From positions 1-15,131 of the forward strand of contig JACQOF010000101.1 in NCBI GenBank assembly GCA_016202645.1: a DNA stretch of 15,131 bases, given 5' to 3'. The position numbers were made by a program, and so were the translations under genes. Shown here one piece after another: positions 6,179 through 12,254 of this stretch (positions are counted from its first letter, which is position 1; every line of letters begins with the position of its first letter). The stretch comes from a bacterium (GTDB taxonomy: Bacteria > Lindowbacteria > 2-12-FULL-62-27). The notes beneath the pieces were generated by a model. It was not told where the DNA came from. It worked only from the letters and a program-made list of their open reading frames with translations, and ran no database searches.

Positions 6179-7473
6179 TCAATGACGATCTGGCGGCCAA
6201 CTTGGTCCCGGGCGGCAGCATGGGTCTACCCGTCATCACGGCAGGTTCGGGTGCCGAAGTGCTCGACGAGGACGGCAACAAGTACCTCGATCTCGAAGCG
6301 GGTCCCGGGGTCGCCTCGGTCGGACATTGCCACCCGACCGTTGTGGCGGCGGTACAGGAACAGGCTGCCAAGTTGATGCAGAGTCCCGGCCGGTATCACA
6401 GCCGCCTGACCTCGGAGTTGGCGAAGCGGATCACCGACTTGACCGGCAACAGGCTGCGGCGCGTGTTCTTCTCGAACAGCGGTGCCGAGGCCAATGACGG
6501 CGCCATCAAGCTCGCGCTGAAGCGCGCTACGCTGACCGGCAAGCGCGGCTTCGGCATCTTGGCCCTGGAGCACGGCTTCCATGGCCGCCTGTCGCTCCCG
6601 CTGAGCCTTACCGGCATGGCGAGCCGGAAGAAGGGTTTCGGGCCTTATGGGTCGTTCCCGGGCGTCGTCCACGTGCCGGCGCCGTATTGTTACCGCTGCC
6701 CGCTTGGCCTTTCACTCCAGAATTGTGGCGTCAAATGCGCCGACGTCGTTGAAGACGTCTTGAAAACGCGGGTGCCTGGCGAGGCGGCCGCGCTGATCGC
6801 CGAGCCGATCCTCGGCGTCGGCGGCGTCATTGTGCCGCCGGAGTCTTACTGGCCGAAGGTCGAGACGATCTGCCGGGGCAACAACATTCTGTTGATCCAT
6901 GACGAGGTCTTCTGCGGATTTGGTCGCACCGGAAAGATGTTCGGGCACCAGCATTGGGACTCGAAACCCGATATCGTGACCTTTGCGAAGACAATTGGCG
7001 GGGGGCTGCCACTCGGCGGCTTCATGGCGACCGAGGAAGTTGGCACTTCGTTCGAAGAAGGTGACCACTTCACGACTTTCGGGGGCAATAGCCAGGTCGG
7101 TCCCGCGGCTGCGCATGCCGTGCTGGATGTGCTGGAGAAGGAGCACCTGGTCAAGCGTGCCGTTGACGCCGGCCACCTCTTCATGCACGGGCTTAAAGGG
7201 CTCGCGGCGAAGCACGAGGCCATCGGCGACGTCCGCGGGCGCGGCCTGATGATCGGCGTCGAACTCGTCAAGGATCGCGCATCGCGCGAGCCGGCGCCAC
7301 AACTCACGAAGCAGCTGCAGCAGGCGATGCGGGAGCGGGGCGTATTGGTCGCGATTACAGGCGTGCACGGTTGTGTGCTGCGTATTACGCCGCCGCTCGT
7401 CATCAGCGAGGCCCAAGTCACGGTAGCCCTGGACGCGCTGGATGCTGCGCTTACCGCCGCCGCGCAGAAATGA
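6148..7473 (+). CDS. Class III PLP-dependent aminotransferase
   Basis: A complete 441-residue omega-type aminotransferase related to 4-aminobutyrate, beta-alanine and alanine-glyoxylate (AGXT2-type) aminotransferases. It moves an amino group between an amino acid or amine and a keto acid in the cytoplasm. Seen: SNSGAEANDGAIKLA (109-123) for PLP phosphate binding, HGFHGR, AALIAEPILG, HDEVFCGFGRTGKMF with cofactor-binding D252, FAKTIGGGLPLGG with Schiff-base lysine K281, and C-terminal GDVRGRGLMIGVELVKD. An unusual cysteine set, C181-x2-C184-x8-C193-x3-C197, lies in the middle. The start is fixed by GGAGG at 6138-6142, five bases before ATG. It overlaps the decayed hyuB frame and may be driven from the promoter at 4737 or one not seen. 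All catalytic residues are present, so it is probably active; its exact substrate is unknown. Confidence 0.94.
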   Translation: MRTESFGNNLINDDLAANLVPGGSMGLPVITAGSGAEVLDEDGNKYLDLEAGPGVASVGHCHPTVVAAVQEQAAKLMQSPGRYHSRLTSELAKRITDLTGNRLRRVFFSNSGAEANDGAIKLALKRATLTGKRGFGILALEHGFHGRLSLPLSLTGMASRKKGFGPYGSFPGVVHVPAPYCYRCPLGLSLQNCGVKCADVVEDVLKTRVPGEAAALIAEPILGVGGVIVPPESYWPKVETICRGNNILLIHDEVFCGFGRTGKMFGHQHWDSKPDIVTFAKTIGGGLPLGGFMATEEVGTSFEEGDHFTTFGGNSQVGPAAAHAVLDVLEKEHLVKRAVDAGHLFMHGLKGLAAKHEAIGDVRGRGLMIGVELVKDRASREPAPQLTKQLQQAMRERGVLVAITGVHGCVLRITPPLVISEAQVTVALDALDAALTAAAQK

Positions 7474-7799
7474 GCACCACCGTTTCAGGGGCGGAGTTCA
7501 CATCGGGACCGCCGACGCCGGCAAGGCCGGGTATAGGCGCGAGAAAGGAGACAAGGTAAGATAGCTAAGATGGAGTGAGGTTAACGGTGATGGCTGATCT
7601 GCCGGGCCGGTCTGCAGTCCCTCCTCAAGGCTGAGCAACCCGGTCGGCCAGCGGAGCGGCAAGGAGGGGTACCGGCGCATCAATCCAAAGGGGAGCAAGT
7701 GTTCTACGTTCACCGGTACTGAGGTTGACCCGATCAGCAACGTTCCCCATTACGAGATTAAGTAGTGTTTATGGCCATACTTAAGAAGGGAGGGCCAAA
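7474..7799. other. Intergenic stretch with a possible 3' gene remnant
   Basis: No full gene. A plus-strand frame open from 7598 to the TAG at 7763-7765 ends GTEVDPISNVPHYEIK, which reads like a protein C-terminus and faintly recalls the end of molybdopterin oxidoreductases, but is too short to assign. AAGAAGGGAGGG just before 7800 is the ribosome site of the next gene. No terminator hairpin with a T-run was seen. Confidence 0.4.
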
Positions 7800-8183
7800 A
7801 TGGACGAAGCGAAAAGGTGCTTGCAGGAGATGGCCAGAACCCGGGGCTACGTTCTAGACTATCACAAGGTTCTGGTGGCTGAAGACTTACCCTTCATTCG
7901 GTCCCTAAACGGCGTTCTGGCGGTGTCATATACTGACCAACGTCGACTGGATCGCAAAACAAAGGAGCTGCTCTTCATTGCTGCCTTCACCGCACTGGGG
8001 GCAGCCAAGGACGTTATCAAAGCTCACATCGAAGGTGCGAAACGGCACGGTGCCACGAAAGAGGAGATCCTTGAGCTACTCGAACTGCTGGTGTTGCCAT
8101 GCGGCGTGCCAAAATTCATGCTGGGCTACGAGGCCTGGACCGAGTCCTTCACGGTTCGACGGGTCGAGTTGGACCAGCCTTGA
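7800..8183 (+). CDS. Carboxymuconolactone decarboxylase (AhpD-like) family protein
   Basis: A complete 127-residue protein, the usual size for single-domain members. The fold is seen in LDRKTKELLFIAAFTALGAAKDVIKAHIEGAKRHGATKEEILELLELLVLPCGVP (about residues 50-103): a helix with KTKELLFIA, the conserved His (H76) in the AHIEGA helix, and a G-A-T-K-E-E-I turn. The family includes 4-carboxymuconolactone decarboxylase and AhpD-type thiol peroxidase partners. This one lacks the CxxC before His that peroxidase-type members use, so a lyase, isomerase or binding role is likelier than peroxidase reduction. GGGAGGG at 7788-7794 supports the start. It follows the aminotransferase on the same strand after a 326-base gap, so it need not be cotranscribed. 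Substrate unknown. Confidence 0.88.
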   Translation: MDEAKRCLQEMARTRGYVLDYHKVLVAEDLPFIRSLNGVLAVSYTDQRRLDRKTKELLFIAAFTALGAAKDVIKAHIEGAKRHGATKEEILELLELLVLPCGVPKFMLGYEAWTESFTVRRVELDQP

Positions 8184-9077
8184 GAGAGACGGCCCTTCTG
8201 GCTCATTGGCAAGCGGCTGGACCGCACACGAGAAGGTATGATCGCCGTTATGGCATGGCACCTGTTGTGCGATCGAGCCGAAGAAAGAAGCATCCTTCGT
8301 AACCAGTCATTCAGAGAGTCGATGTCTTCCTTCGTTGAAATTTCGCAGCGACGTGGGTCATTCCCCAAGGCAGCCTGAGCCTCGGGGCTCGTCTCGTGTG
8401 ACGGGTCTCCCTGCATTCCTCTAGCCCCACTTTGCTCCGGGGAGGGCGACCCGGCCGGGATTTTGGGGTGGTAACGAGCTGGGGAGGACGCGGATTCATA
8501 AGTTGGTTTCAGCACCAACGTTCATGGTCAAGCGAAGCCTCCTGCTGAATTTGCTGAAGGAGATAGTCCTCCCGGGTGGCATTGAGCCCGAGGCTGACAG
8601 CATACATGATCCGCTCGGCCGGCTCGGCATTTGTCTAGGTGCCGATCGGGCGGGGCCGGCGGCGGGCCTCGCGGAAGGCACGCTCTAGGGCAGTGGACAG
8701 AGGAAGGCGGGCCCGGATGACGGCTTCCACGGCGACGAAGGTGGCTCCGCGAGTACGCGTGCCTTTCACGCGGCTGCGTCTTTCGTGCTCCGGGCTGTGA
8801 CGTCCTAACACAGGGATAGATGTCTGGCAACACATCTGGCGGCGCTCTTCTGGCGCGGCCCGCGCCTGAACGTCCCGAAGCGCTGCGCATTCGACCCCAC
8901 CTACATCGGGCGGCGATGTGGGTGGTGGGAGACAGCCCTGGGGACGGACTGAGTGCGCCCCCCCGGAGACCTTCAGGGGAGACGGCGCGAGCCTGCCACA
9001 CCGGTACTCGCGATAGATCACAACACGGCTCGGCAGGGAATGGCGTGGTATGGCGGTCGATGTAATCTTTGGTCGCA
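8184..9077. other. Long gap without a convincing gene
   Basis: About 0.9 kb between the decarboxylase-family gene and the second promoter repeat. Both strands are interrupted often, and none of the frames carries a motif I recognise. The best coding-like trace is on the minus strand at 8511-8760, described separately. Two short hairpins (8377-8390 and 8502-8519) lack T-runs. It is likely eroded gene sequence rather than a designed intergenic region, given the erosion elsewhere in the window. Confidence 0.5.
8511..8760 (-). pseudogene. Possible C-terminal remnant of an unrecognised gene
   Basis: Read leftward, one minus-strand frame gives TFVAVEAVIRARLPLSTALE, REARRRPRPIGT, a TAG at 8637-8635, then AEPAERIMYAVSLGLNATRE and DYLLQQIQQEASLDHERWC before a TGA near 8511. 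Composition and helix-like spacing resemble real protein, and the single internal stop would be one lesion. I do not recognise the family and cannot find a start, so this is a weak call. Confidence 0.2.
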
Positions 9078-9165
9078 GAGGTGCCCTAAGTGCCCATAGT
9101 GCTTGGTCTTTCCAACTCGTCCGAAACATAGTGTTCAGACCGGTTGAGTATGAAAGATTTTTTCC

Positions 9166-9195
9166 TTGACAAGATCATTGCCTTTTCTTTACGAT
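9166..9195 (+). promoter_or_regulatory. Sigma-70-type promoter of the RpiR-type regulator, repeat copy B
   Basis: -35 TTGACA (9166-9171), 18-bp spacer, -10 TACGAT (9190-9195). Transcription would start near 9202, giving a leader of about 40 bases before ATG 9244. No clear Shine-Dalgarno precedes that ATG. Conservation of both boxes and spacer in copy A supports the call. Confidence 0.7.
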
Positions 9196-9224
9196 GCCGC
9201 CACCTGTTACGATGCCGGTGCTTG
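9189..9224 (+). repeat. 18-bp tandem duplication repeating the -10 hexamer
   Basis: TTACGATGCCG occurs at 9189-9199 and again at 9207-9217; the two 18-base units also end alike (TG). The second unit holds another TACGAT at 9208-9213, 36 bases after the -35 box and so too far to pair with it. Copy A has a single unit. Confidence 0.8.
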
Positions 9225-9243
9225 ACGAACGCATGGATCAACG

Positions 9244-10191
9244 ATGGTCTTAGACCCTCCGACTACGCTCAGGCCGCAGCGACAAGATCTCGTCGCGTTG
9301 CTGAACAGCAGGTTCGACCGTCTTTCGCCGGCCCAGCTACAGGTAGCGGAGTACGTGCTCCGCAACTACCGCGACGTCGGCTTCATGGGAGTGGCGGAAT
9401 TGGCGCGGGCATCCGGCGTAAGCCCCGCGGGTATCGTCCGCTTCGCGACGGCGCTCGGGTTCCGTGGCTACCCTGAGTTTCAACGGGCGGTTCAGGGGAT
9501 TATCCGCTACGAGCTACGCCAAGGAGAGCGCTTTGCCAATTCAATCAACGGTGGATCGCACCAGCCGTTATGGGAGCGGATCCTTGTCCAGGAGGCGGGG
9601 AACCTCGCCGCCCTTCAGGCGGGTCTGGATCGGCGACAGTTCCGCAAGGCGGTCCACAAGCTGGCGCATGCGAAGGTGGTCGCGATCGTCGGCTTCCGGG
9701 CCTCCGCGACCCTCGCGCACTATCTCTGGTACAACCTGCGAAAGGCTCGAGCAAATGTGCGCGAATTTACGAACCCGAGCAGCGTCACCCTCGAGGAGTT
9801 GGCGCTCGCAGGTCGCGAAGGGGCACTCTTCGTTTTCATCACGTTCCCGCGCTACTCGAAGGAGCTGCTGGAGATGGCGGCCTTCGTAAAGCGCTCTAGG
9901 TTTACTGGCATCGGCATCACGAATAATGAGATATCCCCACTCGTGCCGCTGTGCAGCCTCACACTTCATGCGGAGGTTACCGAGATCTCGTTCACGGATT
10001 TCTATGCCGCCCCACTAGCGCTCCTGAACGCGTTGAGTGCTGAGGTGGCAAGCGTACTTCAGCGAAAGGCACGCGAGCGGCTCGACTTGCTGGACGATCT
10101 CGCAGCTGAACACGGTTACGTGCTCCCTCAGGGTCGACGGTTCGCGGGGAAAGGGCGGACTGATGGGACGCGTGAAGGGACGCGGAGATGA
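9244..10191 (+). CDS. MurR/RpiR-family transcriptional regulator
   Basis: A complete 315-residue regulator. The N-terminal RpiR-type domain has the helix-turn-helix at about residues 49-84 (GVAELARASGVSPAGIVRFA, then ALGFRGYPEFQ). A SIS (sugar isomerase-like) effector domain spans about 140-270, with VVAIVGFRASATLAHYLWYN carrying the usual Gly and Ser of the ligand loop, FITFPRYSKELLEMA, and IGITNNEISPL. Family members sense phosphorylated sugars or related small acids in the cytoplasm and mostly repress or activate adjacent catabolic genes. The start at 9244 lacks a good ribosome site but is kept, with the following codons, in the truncated copy at 4797. A promoter lies 48-78 bases upstream. 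The C-terminal tail past about residue 295 is basic and low in complexity. It probably controls this island; the ligand is unknown. Confidence 0.93.
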   Translation: MVLDPPTTLRPQRQDLVALLNSRFDRLSPAQLQVAEYVLRNYRDVGFMGVAELARASGVSPAGIVRFATALGFRGYPEFQRAVQGIIRYELRQGERFANSINGGSHQPLWERILVQEAGNLAALQAGLDRRQFRKAVHKLAHAKVVAIVGFRASATLAHYLWYNLRKARANVREFTNPSSVTLEELALAGREGALFVFITFPRYSKELLEMAAFVKRSRFTGIGITNNEISPLVPLCSLTLHAEVTEISFTDFYAAPLALLNALSAEVASVLQRKARERLDLLDDLAAEHGYVLPQGRRFAGKGRTDGTREGTRR

Positions 10192-11077
10192 TGCGCCGGA
10201 TGCCCGGGAGATGGAACCGAAGGGCACCTTCGGGAAGTGGCTTGACCGACACGGGCCCCATGTGGGCGTTGGTGTCGCCCCCGCCTGATGAGAGCCAGGG
10301 CGAGCGCGAGCGATTGACGGGGGGCATCGCGCTGAAGGCGCTGGCCGCTATGGTGATGGTAGGCGGTGGAAATCGACCGAGCGGCCTGGGTGCGCTTGAG
10401 ATTCGTGCGGGACGACGGATGCCGGCGACAAGCGGAGCATGAGATGCGTTAGGAAGTAAACAGGATTCAAAACGGATTAGGGGGGATTGGGGGGAGACAT
10501 CCGTCATGATCAAGGCGAGAGCAAGCACGATCGCGTGGAGCTACGTGACGACTGCCAGCAATAAGGTCACGAGCAACCCCTTCCGCTTCCTCATGAATGC
10601 TTACCACCGACAGATCTTTCCGCTTCAACCTCAAGTACTCCATCATCGAATACTCTCCTTAGCACAAAACGATCCTCGATCGCCAAGCCGCGTGGCTTTG
10701 GGGCCTATCGTGCAGCGCAACCGTATGTTCCCAACTTGTGAAAGAGTGCCCGTTAAAGGGGTGTTCGAGAGGTCTCACCTCGGCGTTGTGGAGGTAGGCG
10801 ATCGACAAACTTCTCGCTTGATGGGAATGGAGGTGTCCTAATTTTCGCGTGGAACGTGTCCGGGGTGTCTCCAAATAATTCTCGTTCTCAACACTGCAAG
10901 ATATAGGTGCCTTCCTGGAGTCAAATGTAGTCAGGTTCTGCTGAAGGGAGGGGAATTTCCGAAGGCAGACAATCAGAATAGTTTTCCATTTGTCGGCGGA
11001 TGCAGAGTTCCAATGACGAGTGTGCCGGTCCGCAGTGTGAGAGGGACTGCATGGGGATGCTCTTCCGTGTTCCCCAG
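10192..11077. other. Long gap without a convincing gene
   Basis: About 0.9 kb between the regulator and the acyl-CoA synthetase fragment. The open frames here (for example 10506-10841 on plus and 10659-11111 on minus) show no family motif. Possible traces of two overlapping minus-strand genes occur at 10541-10686 and are listed separately. Two G6 tracts occur around 10480-10496, too few for a standard four-tract quadruplex. No promoter or terminator is clear. Confidence 0.5.
10541..10686 (-). pseudogene. Possible remnant of an overlapping gene junction on the minus strand
   Basis: On the minus strand a frame reads LAIEDRFVLRRVFDDGVLEV then EAERSVGGKHS and stops at TGA 10593-10591. A second frame starts at the overlapping ATGA (ATG 10594-10592) with MRKRKGLLVTLLLAVVT, a basic then hydrophobic start like a signal or first membrane segment, and stops at TAG 10543-10541, after which LHAIVLALALIMTDV continues in frame. 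The ATGA overlap and membrane-like start resemble an operon joint, perhaps of a transporter. Lengths are short and I recognise no family, so this is tentative. Confidence 0.2.
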
Positions 11078-12003
11078 CGACCAATCGTGCCCATCCTGCC
11101 TGGCGGGACAAACCTCCCGGAGTGCCTCCAGATCTTCCGTGAGAATCAAATCCCGTACTTCTCGGCGGGAGAACAGGGGATTCGGGCCCTCAAGGCCTTC
11201 CAGGATTACGCCGAGTTCCTGACCCGATCGGACGCAGAGAGGCGTGCAATTCGAGGGGCCGGCGGTGCCCCGACCGGGGGCCGGGCGCGGGAGCGACTCG
11301 ATGCGTGGCGGCGGGAAGGCAAGAGGGTGATGACGTTGCTTGCCGCCGCCGACCTCTTGGCCTCGTATGGCTTCAAACTTCCGCCGGGCGGGCTGGTCCG
11401 ATCGGCTGCCGAGGCCGGGCGCTGGCGAAGCAGATCGGGCTGCCGATCGCCCTGAAGGTGGAGTCGAAGAAGATTCTCCACAAGAGCGATATGCAGGGGA
11501 TGCGGCTTGGACCCGACTCAGTGCAGGCCGTCGAGGCGGCGTTCGGCGAGCTCATGACCGCCGCGACCAAGGTGGCAGACCCGCGCGACATCGCCGGGAT
11601 CCTGATGCAGGGGATGATCAAGCCCCACACGGAGGTCATCCTGGGGTGCACCAGAGATCCTAGCCTCGGTCATGCGGTACTCGTTGGTCTCGGAGGGATC
11701 TTCGTGGAGGTCCTCAAGGACTTCTCCCTCCGGCTGCCGCCGATCCGTGAAGCCGAGGCGCACCGGATGGTGGCCGAGCTCCGCTCCGGGCGGATCCTGG
11801 CGAGCTACCGCGGACGGGGCGCGGTGGACGTCGAGGCACTCGTAGCCGCGATCGTGAACTTCTCGCGGTTGTTAGAGGATGCCGGGGACGTGATCCGAGA
11901 GGTGGACATCAATCCGCTCTTCGTGCTTGACGAGCGATGCGGGGCGATCGTGGTCGACGGGCTGTTCGCAGTCCATGGGAGGGAGCCTTTAGGTACCCGG
12001 TGA
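11078..12003 (+). pseudogene. NDP-forming acyl-CoA synthetase, truncated and frameshifted copy
   Basis: Homologous to the C-terminal 300 residues of the intact gene that follows at 12255. It starts abruptly at RPIVPILPGGTNLPECLQIF (against KPIVPILLGGSLFPECFRIL) and keeps QIPYFSAGEQGIRALKAFQD and LLAAADLLASYGFKLPPGGL. A one-base shift near 11416 then moves to the frame with LPIALKVESKKILHKSDMQG, IKPHTEVILGCTRDPSLGHA, VLVGLGGIFVEVLKDFSLRL and EVDINPLFVLDE. So it retains the ATP-grasp domain in two frames but has lost the CoA-binding and CoA-ligase domains. Upstream of 11078 nothing matches. It is more G+C-rich than its neighbour, so the two look like separate paralogues rather than a fresh duplication. 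Confidence 0.9.
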
Positions 12004-12254
12004 GCTTGACCTAAGTCAGTGCGGGTCAGGCCAGTAAAACTAAGAAGCATGCACACTCAGAGACGATCCGAAGGGTGCGATCATGGCAAGTCTGACCATC
12101 GACTCTTCGTTGTCCAGGATGCGTACCTACTATAAAGGAGGAATGAAAGCTTGGTTTGAGTGAATCCAGAAGGCAGCCTTACGGACCAAGGTGTAGGCGA
12201 CCCGAATCGTAACGCTGGTAGTGGGGTCACTCAGGATCGCGAGAGGAGTAAGGC

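Larger units (their letters stand above)
9078..9297 (+). repeat. Direct repeat, copy B: intact regulator promoter region plus first codons
   Basis: 220 bp matching 4649-4850 from GAGGTGCCCTAAGTG to the 18th codon of the regulator. It exceeds copy A by exactly 18 bp, which is a tandem duplication around the -10 box. Here the frame continues into a full regulator, so copy B is the complete locus and copy A the truncated one. Confidence 0.9.

Noticed and set aside
8377-8390. GAGCC-TCGG-GGCTC hairpin as a terminator
   Set aside because: Only a five-pair stem, no T-run after it, and about 190 bases past the nearest stop codon.
8502-8519. GTTGGT/ACCAAC hairpin as a terminator or operator
   Set aside because: Six-base stem without T-run, and no adjacent gene on either strand that it could serve with confidence.
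10188-10442. 84-codon frame overlapping the regulator stop by ATGA
   Set aside because: No Shine-Dalgarno at proper distance, no recognisable motif, and composition typical of chance frames.
10506-10841. 111-codon plus-strand frame preceded by a G-rich stretch
   Set aside because: No domain, odd composition, and it overlaps minus-strand traces; not supported as a gene.
10659-11111. 150-codon minus-strand frame
   Set aside because: His/Ser/Arg-rich with no motif, and it runs into the plus-strand acyl-CoA synthetase fragment.
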